From: Erwinia sp050410775
GTDB taxonomy: Bacteria; Pseudomonadota; Gammaproteobacteria; Enterobacterales; Enterobacteriaceae
Strand: one strand, 5' to 3'
NCBI RefSeq assembly: GCF_050410775.1
Contig: NZ_CP191229.1
DNA length: 64,000 nucleotides
In this document: positions 17,689 through 26,210 of the stretch, piece by piece
Layout of the letters: each line of letters starts with the position of its first letter
Numbering within the stretch: position 1 is the first letter of the stretch
Translations under genes and position numbers: made by a program
Notes under the pieces: generated by a model
What the model saw: only the letters and a program-made list of their open reading frames with translations
Databases searched by the model: none
Told to the model about the DNA's origin: nothing

Positions 17689-18582
17689 TTAGTTCAGGAA
17701 ATCCGCTTCGCGAAAGGCCCGTAACGCGTCCTGCTTTTGCTGCGCGTTCATCGGGACGAGGGGACGCCGGGGATCGCCAGCGTCGATACCATGGAGCTGC
17801 ATGGCGACTTTGCCCGCCGCCACGCCGCCGTATTGCACCAGTACCCGGATAATAGCGATAACTTTATCCATGCAGGCTGCCACGTCCTGATGGTCACCGC
17901 GATGAAAACTGTCGCTCAGACGATGATAGAGCGGGGCCGCATAATTGTAGGTGCTGCCGACAGCGCCTGTTGCGCCGGATGCCAGCCCGGCAGGTAAACA
18001 CTCATCGACGCCAAAGGGGATATCGAACTTACCCTGACTGACGCGGACGCAACGCTGATACTCATACATATCGCCGGAATTAAATTTTATACCCGCGAGG
18101 TTAGGGATACGTCCGTCAGCGGCAATCAGGAATTGTTCCATATCCAGGTTCAGGCCCGACATGCCAGAATGGTAATAGTAGAACCCCTTGGAAGGGGCCG
18201 CGGCGGCGATAATACGGCAATACTCTACCAAATCTTCCACGCGTCCGGGCTTAAAGAAACAGGGCCCAATTACCGAGGTGGCAAAGATATCTAACGTTTC
18301 CGCATGGCGGCTCAGCTCAAGCGAATCAGCAATGCTGAGCGCGCCCGTATGCAGGGTGATACTCAGCTTTCCTTCACCAGCGCTGACCCAACGCTCAGCA
18401 ATTTTCTTGCGCTCATCGACGGAGCAGTGAATGCCTTCGCCGGTAGTACCGCACACGTAGACGCCATTTACCCTCTGTTCGATCAGATGTGCGGCGATTT
18501 TATCGATAACCGCATAATTTACAGCGCCATCAGCACTGAAGGGCGTATGGGGTGCGGCGATGAGTCCTGTCAGTTTTTTCAT
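17689..18582 (-). CDS. nanA: N-acetylneuraminate lyase
   Basis: A 297-residue class I aldolase of the DapA/NanA family. It splits N-acetylneuraminate into N-acetylmannosamine and pyruvate, the first step of sialic acid catabolism. Visible signatures are the substrate loop VCGTTGEG (about residues 42-49), the tyrosine region GFYYYHSG (about 133-140) and the Schiff-base lysine in LAGIKFNSGD (about 162-171). The start is the ATG at 18582. An operator-like repeat (18599-18637) begins only 17 bases upstream. NanE, NanK, NanQ and two transporters nearby support the lyase role over a dihydrodipicolinate synthase. Confidence 0.9.
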   Translation of the reverse strand: MKKLTGLIAAPHTPFSADGAVNYAVIDKIAAHLIEQRVNGVYVCGTTGEGIHCSVDERKKIAERWVSAGEGKLSITLHTGALSIADSLELSRHAETLDIFATSVIGPCFFKPGRVEDLVEYCRIIAAAAPSKGFYYYHSGMSGLNLDMEQFLIAADGRIPNLAGIKFNSGDMYEYQRCVRVSQGKFDIPFGVDECLPAGLASGATGAVGSTYNYAAPLYHRLSDSFHRGDHQDVAACMDKVIAIIRVLVQYGGVAAGKVAMQLHGIDAGDPRRPLVPMNAQQKQDALRAFREADFLN

Positions 18583-18593
18583 GCATGCCTCAA

Positions 18594-18644
18594 TTGAAGT
18601 TTAACTCTAAAGTGAAATGTATAATGAAGTATAACTCCACTTTA
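18594..18644. promoter_or_regulatory. Two-site operator-like repeat upstream of nanA
   Basis: AGTTTAACT (18599-18607) and AGTATAACT (18629-18637) lie 30 bp apart start to start, each preceded by GA and followed by C. The same pair at the same spacing lies before nanE. AGTT-T-AACT is itself a dyad. An outer inverted repeat TAAAGTG (18608-18614) / CACTTTA (18638-18644) also brackets the second site. These are probably binding sites of the RpiR-type regulator encoded next door. This is an inference, since no binding data exist here. Confidence 0.6.
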
Positions 18645-18728
18645 AGGCGGCGGAGGACGTGATGCAAGCGAGCTTGCCGGGAGAAAAGCATGAAGAGTGT
18701 GAATTGTGATCGGTGCCGCTAACAGGAA

Positions 18729-19610
18729 CTATTTTGGCAGAATAAGCGCATCCATCGTACGGAGTTTATTTTGCCTGGTCTGTTCCGGTGCAACCTGAAC
18801 GAGCAGCGTATAAAGCAAATCCAGAACGAAAAGCTGCGCTGTTTTTGTACCTATCGAGTCACCCTGCAACGTGCCCTGCCGGTTTCCGTTAATGAGGCTG
18901 AAATCGGCGACCTCAACCAGGGCGGAGCCGAGGTTATGCGTGAGCGCAACGGTTGTGGCCCCCGCTTCCCGGGCCAGCCTGAGCGCATGGACGGTTTCCG
19001 GCGAGGCGCCGGAGTGGCTGATCGCGATAGCTACATCCCCCGCTTTTAACAGGGTCGCCTGCATATACATAAAGTGGTTATTGGTGACGGCATCGACGCG
19101 TAACCCAATACGCATCAACTTATGCTTCATATCTTCGGCGGTAATCCCCGAAGACCCCACGCCGAAGATATAGATCGCATTACTGGACCGCAACGCCGCC
19201 ACAACCTGGTTTACCTGGTTCATATCCAGCAGGTTGAGCGTTTCAGAGAGGACGTTATTGATCGTGGTTTGCAGCTTTAACCCTATAGTCTGCGCATCGT
19301 CCGTATCGTGAATTTCTGCATCCAGTAATGACCCACTGTTCTCCGGTTCGCTGGTGGCCAGCTCAATGGCCAGGTCCATTTTGAAATCCTGGAAGCCCTT
19401 ATAGCCCAGGGTCCGGCAGAAACGGATAACGGTTGCTTCGCCCGCCTGAATTTCACGCGATAACTCTGCGATAGAGAGCTGCGTCACCCGCTGGGGAGAA
19501 GAGAGGATAAAACACGCAATGCGCTGGGCGGTGCGTGTCAGGCTGTTTTGCATGGCCCCAAGCGTATCGAGGATCTTTCCGGGTTTAAGATGTGGGATGT
19601 GGGACGCCAT
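18729..19610 (-). CDS. RpiR-family regulator, likely NanR-type
   Basis: A 293-residue protein with an N-terminal RpiR helix-turn-helix (TQLSIAELSREIQAGEATVIRFCRTLGYKGFQDFKMDLA, about residues 38-78). A C-terminal SIS sugar-phosphate domain follows (YIFGVGSSGITAEDMKHKL... and AIAISHSGASPETVHALR, about 140-215). Members encoded in nan clusters of Vibrio and Haemophilus repress sialic acid genes and sense phosphorylated amino sugars such as ManNAc-6-phosphate. E. coli NanR is of the unrelated GntR family. The start has AGGAAA 5 bases upstream. It is monocistronic, between nanA and the nanE operon. Confidence 0.88.
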   Translation of the reverse strand: MASHIPHLKPGKILDTLGAMQNSLTRTAQRIACFILSSPQRVTQLSIAELSREIQAGEATVIRFCRTLGYKGFQDFKMDLAIELATSEPENSGSLLDAEIHDTDDAQTIGLKLQTTINNVLSETLNLLDMNQVNQVVAALRSSNAIYIFGVGSSGITAEDMKHKLMRIGLRVDAVTNNHFMYMQATLLKAGDVAIAISHSGASPETVHALRLAREAGATTVALTHNLGSALVEVADFSLINGNRQGTLQGDSIGTKTAQLFVLDLLYTLLVQVAPEQTRQNKLRTMDALILPK

Positions 19611-19690
19611 ACATTTCCTGCTCCTGGGGGCTTAATAAGGTAAAAAGCCTGTACTCATCAACATTTCAGAGCGTACCAAGTCTGGGGCGT

Positions 19691-19732
19691 GAAAAAAAGC
19701 GCGATGTCAGCATAGTGAAATACAGACATCGC
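19691..19732 (-). terminator. Terminator of the nanE-nanK-symporter-nanQ operon
   Basis: On the minus strand, GCGATGTC (19732-19725) and GACATCGC (19708-19701) form an 8-bp stem with a 16-base loop, followed by GC and a run of seven T. It lies about 60 bases after the nanQ stop. Confidence 0.75.
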
Positions 19733-19794
19733 AGAGATGACAGGAAACTGTCTGATGAACCGCTACAGTGGCGCTCCCGGCAGGAAAACGTGCG

Positions 19795-20259
19795 TTATAA
19801 ACATCGCCGGTGCACTTTTATCACCACCTTATGGATGGCTTGCGCTGCTTCACTGATACAGCCTGGCTTATGGGGCTCGCCGGGCAGGAAGATAGCGAAC
19901 ATCCCCGGCAGCATATGCATTGTCTGGCAAGGCATAATGGTCTGACAAAGTTGATAATCCTCCTCTTCATGATAAAGCCCGGGCTCTGAAGCCGCCCCTG
20001 ACGGACCAAAATCAATGCGCTCCTGGCCGCTGAGCAGGATCTGAATATCCAGATAGTGGCGATGCTGCTCATAACATTTGCTGTGAGAAGGTTGGGTATC
20101 AAACGTCATCACATTCATAAAAATATTCTCGCCGTCGATGTCATGGCGTCCCGGGCTTAAGGTTTCGGGCCGCCGCGCCAGCGCCTGCCTGATAATCGCG
20201 GCCAGGCGGGGATCGATGCCGTTTGCCGCTGCAATGTCTGAAAGTCGTCCTGAGATCAT
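19795..20259 (-). CDS. nanQ: NanQ/YhcH-family anomerase-like protein
   Basis: A 154-residue cupin-like protein of the YhcH/DUF386 family. E. coli NanQ speeds anomer interconversion of N-acetylneuraminate. Typical strings are NIFMNVMTFDTQ, the histidine- and acid-rich HYLDIQILLSGQERIDFG, and the late block PGMFAIFLPGEPHKPG with metal-ligand histidine and glutamate. The ATG at 20259 has AAGG 8 bases upstream and lies 4 bases after the symporter stop. The longer frame from 20286 would overlap the symporter. It is the last gene of the operon and probably acts on incoming sialic acid. Confidence 0.87.
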   Translation of the reverse strand: MISGRLSDIAAANGIDPRLAAIIRQALARRPETLSPGRHDIDGENIFMNVMTFDTQPSHSKCYEQHRHYLDIQILLSGQERIDFGPSGAASEPGLYHEEEDYQLCQTIMPCQTMHMLPGMFAIFLPGEPHKPGCISEAAQAIHKVVIKVHRRCL

Positions 20260-20263
20260 GCTG

Positions 20264-21751
20264 TTACCTTGAGTTTTCCGTTTCATTCGTGGTCAGGGGC
20301 GGGGCAGAAGCAAAGAAAGGGGCGAAAACAATGCCGCCGATCACCACGCCGGATAAGCCAATCGGGCCATAGAAGAAGAAGTTCAAATCCGTGGCGTAAC
20401 GCGCCAGCAGCACGGCAATCACGCTGATAACGATGCCAAGGGTGGCGCTGCCCGCATTGGCCTTTTTAAAGAAAATTCCCAGAATAAACAGGCCGGTCAT
20501 TGGTCCGCCCATTAAGCCGATCAGGCTGTTAAACGCATCCCATATTTCTGATTCATCCGCCATTACCAGCCACACGGTGGCGCCGCTGCTCACCAGGCCC
20601 GCAATCAGAATGACCCTTTTTGCCATTCGCATACAGTTTTCCGGCGTTCGCTTTTTATGACTGAGCCGCTGATAAATATCGGCGTTAAAGCAGCTGGAAA
20701 TACTGTTAAGACTGCTGGAAATACTGGATTGCGCCGCGGCGAAAATAGCGGCAATGATCAAACCGGCAATGCCGGCAGGCATTTCGGTCACCACAAAGAG
20801 CGGCAAGATACCGCCAGTATTAAAGTCCGGGGGCAGCAGTTCAGGGTTTTGCTGATAGTAAACGAACAGCGCGGAACCCATCGCAAAGAAAAACAGGGGA
20901 ATAATGGCGACAAGCCGGGCGTTGGTCAGGAGCGTCTTTTTTGTTTCCTCAAGCGAGTCCGTCACGATATAGCGCTGAACCACATCCTGGCTGGCGGTGA
21001 ATTGTTGCAGATTAGCAAACAGAAAACCGATGATCAGTACAGGGACGGTACTCTCTGTCCAGCTCCAGTGAAATTGTGCGGCGGGGAAGAATTTATCGGC
21101 ATGCTGGTTCACGCTGAAAATTTCACCGATGCCGCCCTGAACCTTGAAGCAGATAATCACAAAGATCAGCACAGCGCTGCCAGAGAGTAAAAGCCCCTGA
21201 ATAACATCGGTCCAGATAACCCCTTCAATGCCGCCCATCCAGGTATAAATGATGCACATCACGCTAATCAGCAACACCAATACCAGCGGATCGATGGCAA
21301 TAAATGGCCGCAGCGCCAGCACCGTTAAAAATGTAATAATGGCGATGCGGCCAATATGAAACAGCATAAAAGATACGCTGGCAAACAGCCGGCTGCGCAC
21401 GTCGAAGCGGGCTTCAAGATACTCATAGGCAGAGGTCACCTTGAGTTTACGGAAGAAAGGAATATAGAAATAAAATACCAGCGGTAAAATGGCGATAGCC
21501 AGATATTGACCGAAGATAAACGTCCAGTCAGAGGTAAAAGCCTTGGCGGGGATCGACATAAACGTGATGGAGCTTAGCGTGGTGGCAAATACGCTGACCC
21601 CTGCTGCCCAGCCGGGAATACGTCCACCGCCGCGAAAGTAATCATCCGCCGTTTTTTGCCGTTGTGAAAAATAAACGCCGACAAGCATCATGGCCAGCAA
21701 ATAGCCAAAAAGAACAAGGTAATTCATCATGCCGAAAGAATATGTGGTCAT
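20264..21751 (-). CDS. Sodium:solute symporter, likely sialic acid
   Basis: A 495-residue inner-membrane protein of the solute:sodium symporter (SSS) family with about 13 predicted helices. Family features are GGGRIPGWAAGVSVFATTLSSITFMSIPAKAF (about residues 40-72), YTWMGGIEGVIWTDVIQG (about 169-186) and the Na+-site region AAIFAAAQSSISSSLNSISSCFNADIYQ (about 335-362). Sialic acid SSS carriers (SiaT/STM1128 type) are usual in nan operons. Here it lies between nanK and nanQ, with the nanQ ATG 4 bases after its stop, and this context gives the substrate. It is not the MFS-type NanT of E. coli. Confidence 0.88.
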   Translation of the reverse strand: MTTYSFGMMNYLVLFGYLLAMMLVGVYFSQRQKTADDYFRGGGRIPGWAAGVSVFATTLSSITFMSIPAKAFTSDWTFIFGQYLAIAILPLVFYFYIPFFRKLKVTSAYEYLEARFDVRSRLFASVSFMLFHIGRIAIITFLTVLALRPFIAIDPLVLVLLISVMCIIYTWMGGIEGVIWTDVIQGLLLSGSAVLIFVIICFKVQGGIGEIFSVNQHADKFFPAAQFHWSWTESTVPVLIIGFLFANLQQFTASQDVVQRYIVTDSLEETKKTLLTNARLVAIIPLFFFAMGSALFVYYQQNPELLPPDFNTGGILPLFVVTEMPAGIAGLIIAAIFAAAQSSISSSLNSISSCFNADIYQRLSHKKRTPENCMRMAKRVILIAGLVSSGATVWLVMADESEIWDAFNSLIGLMGGPMTGLFILGIFFKKANAGSATLGIVISVIAVLLARYATDLNFFFYGPIGLSGVVIGGIVFAPFFASAPPLTTNETENSR

Positions 21752-21819
21752 GGTGCTTTCCTGCTTTCAGGTGTAGGTAAGAGGAGGGTGCTAATGATTA
21801 TTCGTAGAATGATGAAAAC

Positions 21820-22695
21820 TCAGGTGGCGCAATATTCACACCAGAGTGCGGCGCCCATTAACCCGGCATCATGCCGGTAACGGGCAGGATAAACGGGAAG
21901 ATGAAAAGCAGGGGGTAAGCGGGTGAGTAGCTCTTCGACCTGTTCCCTGTAGCCTGGTGCAAGGCCAATACTGCCGCCTAACACAATACATTCGGTGTCG
22001 AGCAGCGCCTTCAGACTGGCGCTCAGCTGGGCGATCGCTTCTGCGGACCGGGCGATGAGTTGCCGGGCCTGTAGATGCCCCTGTTCTGCCCGGGCAAAAA
22101 TAGCGCGAGCGTCTTTCCCCCGGAGATCGTGCTTTGCACCTGCCGCAATGGCACGTCCTGAGGCGATGGCCTCGACGCATCCGGTACGCCCGCAGCCGCA
22201 TATCGGGCCGTGCGGATCGGCCTGAATATGGCCGATATGCCCCGCAAAATGGTGGGGGCCGGTCAACAGCCTGCCAGCAATCACGCTTCCGCCGCCCACG
22301 CCGGTTGAGACCGTAATAAAGGTGACATGTCTGAATCGATCGGAAAGAAGACAATATTCTGCCCAGGCGGCCGCCTGGGCATCGTTAAGCACCAGACAGG
22401 GCAGGCCGGTCAGTTTTTCAAGGCAGGCTTGTAGTGGAAAGTGATTGAGGCCGCCAAGGTTATCCGGGTTAAGCGCGGTCAGAACACCATTCGCGATAAT
22501 GCCCGTTGAGGCCACCGCGACGCGATGCGCTTTTCCCTGATAGTGTCCGGTCAGTTCGGCTAAAGCGTATTCCAGGCTCTGTGGCGAAGCGCTGGCTGGC
22601 GTTGGCAGTTCCCTTCGCTGCGTGATGTCATGCTTTTCGCCAATCAGTGCCGCAGACAGTTTGGTACCGCCAAGATCAATGGCAAGCGTGTACAT
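21820..22695 (-). CDS. nanK: N-acetylmannosamine kinase
   Basis: A 291-residue ROK-family kinase that phosphorylates ManNAc with ATP to ManNAc-6-phosphate. The N-terminal phosphate loop AIDLGGTKLSAALIG (about residues 5-19), the zinc-binding CGCGRTGCVEA (about 164-174) and the ROK signature before it are all visible. The ATG at 22695 with GGGAG upstream is preferred, as a longer frame to 22815 would run into nanE and adds a non-ROK extension. It follows nanE by 13 bases in the same operon. Confidence 0.92.
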   Translation of the reverse strand: MYTLAIDLGGTKLSAALIGEKHDITQRRELPTPASASPQSLEYALAELTGHYQGKAHRVAVASTGIIANGVLTALNPDNLGGLNHFPLQACLEKLTGLPCLVLNDAQAAAWAEYCLLSDRFRHVTFITVSTGVGGGSVIAGRLLTGPHHFAGHIGHIQADPHGPICGCGRTGCVEAIASGRAIAAGAKHDLRGKDARAIFARAEQGHLQARQLIARSAEAIAQLSASLKALLDTECIVLGGSIGLAPGYREQVEELLTRLPPAFHLPVYPARYRHDAGLMGAALWCEYCAT

Positions 22696-22708
22696 GTTCT
22701 TCTCCCGA

Positions 22709-23389
22709 TCAGCGCTTAATAGCGTGGCTATACCACTGACAGATATGCTCAATACGGGTGACGGCAGAGCCCACGGTGACAGCCCATGCACCCCGATCAA
22801 TCGCCTGAGCCGCAAGAGCCGGAGAGTTGTAGCGGCCTTCGGCTATCACGCAGCATCCCGCTTTGCTCAGCTCAGCTACCAACTTCAGATCGGGTTCTGT
22901 AGGCGTGACCGGGCCGGTATAACCGGACAGGGTGGTGCCAATAAACTCCACCCCTTTCTGCCAGCAGCTCAGCCCTTCTTCCAGCGTTGAGCTATCCGCC
23001 ATAGCCAGTAAACCGTGATTGCGGATACGGGAAAGCAGGCGATCAATATCAACCGGACGTGGGCGGAACGTTGCATCAAAGGCGATGATATCGGCACCGG
23101 CTGCGGCAAGAGCATCAACGTCTTGCAGGAACGGCGTGATGCGCACCGGAGAGTTTTCCAGATCGCGTTTCACAATACCGATAACCGGCACGGCGATCAG
23201 GGGCCGCACCGCTTGCAGGTTCTCTGTTCCTTCAATCCGGACGGCGACAGCCCCCGCTGAAACGGCGGCCTGCGCCATTGCGGCAACGATATCAGGACGA
23301 TCCATGGGGCTGTCAGGCAGTGGCTGGCAGGAGACGATCAGCCCGCCTTTCTCACGTACGTGTTGTTGTAGTTCGACTAAAAGTGACAT
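22709..23389 (-). CDS. nanE: N-acetylmannosamine-6-phosphate 2-epimerase
   Basis: A 226-residue TIM-barrel enzyme converting ManNAc-6-phosphate to GlcNAc-6-phosphate. Family strings include GGLIVSCQPLPDSPM (about residues 15-29), VRIEGTENLQAVR (about 52-64), ADIIAFDATFRPRP (about 100-113) and the phosphate-binding end VIAEGRYNSP...AWAVTVGSAVTRIEHI (about 178-215). It is the first gene of nanE-nanK-symporter-nanQ. A two-part operator-like repeat lies 28-66 bases upstream of its ATG. nagA and nagB, needed for the next steps, are not in the window. Confidence 0.93.
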   Translation of the reverse strand: MSLLVELQQHVREKGGLIVSCQPLPDSPMDRPDIVAAMAQAAVSAGAVAVRIEGTENLQAVRPLIAVPVIGIVKRDLENSPVRITPFLQDVDALAAAGADIIAFDATFRPRPVDIDRLLSRIRNHGLLAMADSSTLEEGLSCWQKGVEFIGTTLSGYTGPVTPTEPDLKLVAELSKAGCCVIAEGRYNSPALAAQAIDRGAWAVTVGSAVTRIEHICQWYSHAIKR

Positions 23390-23410
23390 CTTGCTCCGCC
23401 TTACCTGTGT

Positions 23411-23460
23411 TTTTGAAGTTTAACTCCAAAAAAGAGTAAGGGATGGAGTATGACTACATC
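23411..23460. promoter_or_regulatory. Two-site operator-like repeat upstream of nanE
   Basis: AGTTTAACT (23417-23425) and AGTATGACT (23447-23455) are 30 bp apart, matching in sequence and spacing the pair before nanA. The shared left block extends to TTTGAAGTTTAACTCCAAA. It is probably the operator of the RpiR-type regulator for the nanE operon. Confidence 0.6.
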
Positions 23461-23590
23461 AAGGGGCAGGAGGCTAAAGTGTGAAGAGGGTCATATAGCG
23501 AAAGGTGGGCTGAATAATGCAGGGCGGATAGCATATGGGATTATCATGACACCCGGCGGGATAAGCGCCGGGTAAAGCGTTTGCGCCCGA

Positions 23591-24805
23591 TCAGGCTAAT
23601 TTTTCCGGCCAGGCCACGGCGGGAATGCCGTTGAGCTCCGGCCTGGCAAACAGATAGCCCTGGAAGGTGTAAATGCCTGCTGACTCCAGCCACATCCACT
23701 CCTCCGGCTTCTCAACCCCTTCCGCAATCACCGAGATTTCAAGCGCGGAACAGCATTTGAGGATCGCCTGCACGATCGCCTGTTTGGGGCCGCTTTTATG
23801 CACGTCGGTGATCAGGCTTCGATCGATTTTGATCGTATCGGGCTGGATCCTGGCCAGCAGCAGCAATCCGGCGGAACCGGCACCAAAATCATCAATGGCC
23901 AGACTCATGCCCGCCGATTTTAGCTGCTTGATGGCCGTTTCGAACTCATCTATCCGGGAAATGACCTCGTTTTCCGTTACCTCAACGACGATCTGTTCAG
24001 GGACAAGACCGTTCTTGTGGATCTCATGAAGTAAAAACTCAACGGCACCAGGCACCATCACCAGCGACATAGGTAACAGATTAATGGAGAGCTTCAGCCC
24101 ATCCATCCCTAAATTTTTCGCCATGGCAAAGGCGAGCTTTTTGGCTTTCAGATCGGCTTCGTAGAGCTTTTCCTGCGGCAGCTGAGAAAAATATTCATGG
24201 GGCAAACCGCCTTCCGGGGTGCGTATCAGCGCCTCCAGCGAAACGATCTCTAACGCCATGGGATCGATAATCGGCTGAAAAGCGAAACTGAACGCCTCCT
24301 GCCGGGCAAGTGCGCCATCACCTTCAATGCTTCTGCTGGTATCGGGAATAAAATCCCATGAGCCATCAAGCGGGATCTCAAAATAGTTTTCACGCTCTTT
24401 CGACTCTATAAAAGAGCGCAGAAACTGTAGCGCTCTGTCTTCGTAAGTCAGCTGGTATTTTGAGGTACCTTTTTCGAGTACGGCCTGAAGCACGGAGGGC
24501 GGATCGTATTCCGTTAAATCGAAAAGCTCCATACCGGCGTTACCGAAGCGCCGGGAGGGAGCATAGTCGCGCATCAGCTGAACGACGTTGTGGTGCCGAT
24601 CGTCTTCACAGATGCGGCCATAAATTTTGCTGACGGCCTCTTCCGGGCCTTCAAGCAGCTGGAAAAAATGGGTGCCGTTAAAAAGCAATATGCCCGTCAC
24701 ATTAAGTAACTCGTTGACCTTATTTGCTTTTGTGACCAGTTCTTTTACTACTTTCATCGGTACGTCATCATAAAGATGACTGCGGTAGATGAGTGTTGAC
24801 AACAT
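23591..24805 (-). CDS. bluF: BluF, blue-light BLUF-EAL protein
   Basis: A 404-residue cytoplasmic protein. The N-terminal BLUF flavin domain (about residues 1-95) has the key tyrosine in STLIYRSHL and the glutamine in FFQLLEGPEE. The C-terminal EAL domain (about 165-400) shows LEALIR, LSINLLP, VTENEV, IDDFGAG, IKIDRSL, IAEGVE and QGYLFARP. E. coli BluF binds the repressor BluR in blue light and its EAL domain has lost catalytic residues. Here they look intact, so this one might degrade c-di-GMP. The start has GGAA 6 bases upstream. BluR is not in the window. Confidence 0.92.
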   Translation of the reverse strand: MLSTLIYRSHLYDDVPMKVVKELVTKANKVNELLNVTGILLFNGTHFFQLLEGPEEAVSKIYGRICEDDRHHNVVQLMRDYAPSRRFGNAGMELFDLTEYDPPSVLQAVLEKGTSKYQLTYEDRALQFLRSFIESKERENYFEIPLDGSWDFIPDTSRSIEGDGALARQEAFSFAFQPIIDPMALEIVSLEALIRTPEGGLPHEYFSQLPQEKLYEADLKAKKLAFAMAKNLGMDGLKLSINLLPMSLVMVPGAVEFLLHEIHKNGLVPEQIVVEVTENEVISRIDEFETAIKQLKSAGMSLAIDDFGAGSAGLLLLARIQPDTIKIDRSLITDVHKSGPKQAIVQAILKCCSALEISVIAEGVEKPEEWMWLESAGIYTFQGYLFARPELNGIPAVAWPEKLA

Positions 24806-25007
24806 ATCGTTTTCCAGGCGCTCCGCTTTCAGGCCATATACATTACCAGAAGTTTCTGTGGTTTTGTCGGTCTTTCCTTAAGATGACGGCAGGCTTTACA
24901 ACGCATGTGCAGCCAGGCGAAATGTAATATCACGCCTGACGCAGGGTGTACATTTTTTCTGCGTAATGAGTGGAGGGAGGGGAAGAGTGGGGAAAGGGTG
25001 TTCGGGC

Positions 25008-25049
25008 GGGATAAGCCTGTTAGCGTTAATGTACTCTCAGGCTTATCCC
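25008..25049 (-). terminator. Perfect hairpin after ygiW
   Basis: GGGATAAGCCTG (25008-25019) and CAGGCTTATCCC (25038-25049) form a perfect 12-bp stem with an 18-base loop, 17 bases after the ygiW stop. There is no clear U-run, so it may be an mRNA 3'-end structure or a Rho-assisted terminator. Confidence 0.5.
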
Positions 25050-25066
25050 TGTCAGATCCTGAGCCG

Positions 25067-25450
25067 TTATTTCAGAACCTGTATGCGCTTCACATCAATT
25101 TCAACGCTGTTCCAGTCTTTATCGACCTCGCCCTCAATACGGACCTTGTCGGTGGGCGTGGCGCTTTGTCCCAGCCACCGCTTGTCATCAATATCGACAT
25201 GGATCGTTCCGCTGTTATCACGAAACTCATAAAGCTCATGACCTACCTGCCGTACAATATTACCTTCAAGCACCACCCAGGCATCATCCCGGAGCGTTTT
25301 AGCCTGCGCTACAGAAGTCATACCGGGCGTGGGACCTTTAAAACCGCTCTGCGCGCTAGCCGTATTATCCGGCGAAATAAATCCTGTCTGCTGAGCGAGT
25401 GCGCCTAATGACAGGCTTCCCAGTACCATGGCAATCAACGTTTTTTTCAT
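25067..25450 (-). CDS. ygiW: YgiW/YdeI-family periplasmic stress protein
   Basis: A 127-residue protein with a signal peptide (MKKTLIAMVLGSLSLGALAQ, cleavage near residue 19) and a bacterial OB-fold domain (BOF family, PF04076). The conserved block TLRDDAWVVLEGNIV and the ending GEVDKDWNSVEIDVKRI nearly copy E. coli YgiW. YgiW-type proteins are induced by peroxide, cadmium or acid, and some bind small cationic ligands. The exact role is uncertain. It is monocistronic with a hairpin after the stop. Confidence 0.9.
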   Translation of the reverse strand: MKKTLIAMVLGSLSLGALAQQTGFISPDNTASAQSGFKGPTPGMTSVAQAKTLRDDAWVVLEGNIVRQVGHELYEFRDNSGTIHVDIDDKRWLGQSATPTDKVRIEGEVDKDWNSVEIDVKRIQVLK

Positions 25451-25690
25451 GACTTAGTTCCTTGTTAGTCAGTTCATTTGCGAATCCAGACGATAACAAA
25501 CATATCTTAACAGGATCTTAAGACCACAAAGAAAGTCAGGTTTATTTGAGGGGCGTTAAAAGAGAACAGCGTTTGCCCAGACGATGCTGGTGGTATGAGG
25601 ATCTGGCAGGGGTCAGTGAATGGAACCTAAAGTGAGGATAAGCAAACTTGTGCAGGGGTAGGCCAGAAGATCTGCCATAAACGCGAGGGG

Positions 25691-25717
25691 CTGAATCCAG
25701 AATATAAGCGGATTCAG
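25691..25717. repeat. Short inverted repeat, possible terminator
   Basis: CTGAATCC (25691-25698) and GGATTCAG (25710-25717) form an 8-bp stem with an 11-base loop. On the plus strand it is followed by ACCCTTTT, on the minus strand it is 3' of the 78-residue gene. Its partner transcript is unclear. Confidence 0.4.
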
Positions 25718-25749
25718 ACCCTTTTAACCGGACAAAAGCCGGAGCAGAC

Positions 25750-25986
25750 CTAACTGTTAGTGAAGATATAATGCGCCGGCGCTTTTTCCGTCAGAATATA
25801 GTCGCCGCTCACGTCGTTATCTCCCCCGAAAGAGAAACTTTTCCCGTCCGGCAGCGCATCAAACGCCGACGAGCTTTGATCGTTAACGGGAATGACCAGG
25901 GTTTTATCCACTTTGTCTGCCGTTGAGGTTTCGCTGAATTCAGCGTCGAATGAGAGTCCGTTGTAGGTGACTGTCAGCGTTTTCAT
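25750..25986 (-). CDS. Small protein of unknown function
   Basis: A 78-residue soluble, acidic protein beginning MKTLTVTYNGLSFDAEF. It is rich in Ser, Asp and Gly and looks beta-structured (FDALPDGKSFSFGGDNDVSGDY). It has no cysteine, no signal peptide and no membrane segment. A very good ribosome site (AGGAGG, 8 bases from the ATG) argues that it is real. No family is recognised. Confidence 0.6.
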   Translation of the reverse strand: MKTLTVTYNGLSFDAEFSETSTADKVDKTLVIPVNDQSSSAFDALPDGKSFSFGGDNDVSGDYILTEKAPAHYIFTNS

Positions 25987-26210
25987 TAATGTTCCTCCTT
26001 AGGCTGTAGGGGATCGTTCTCATTGCTAAGTATATGACGATCTTTTCAAAACAGCCGGGCTTCAGAGACATTTACGCGCTACAACGGGCTGAGTACTGCT
26101 TAGCCGTGCGGCAGGGAGGTAAGGCGCGGGCACCGGTAAAACGCGTTCGCAGGGCTGGTAAACATGGTATAAAAAATGACTTTTCTTTCGCCTTCAGTAA
26201 GGATTCGCCT

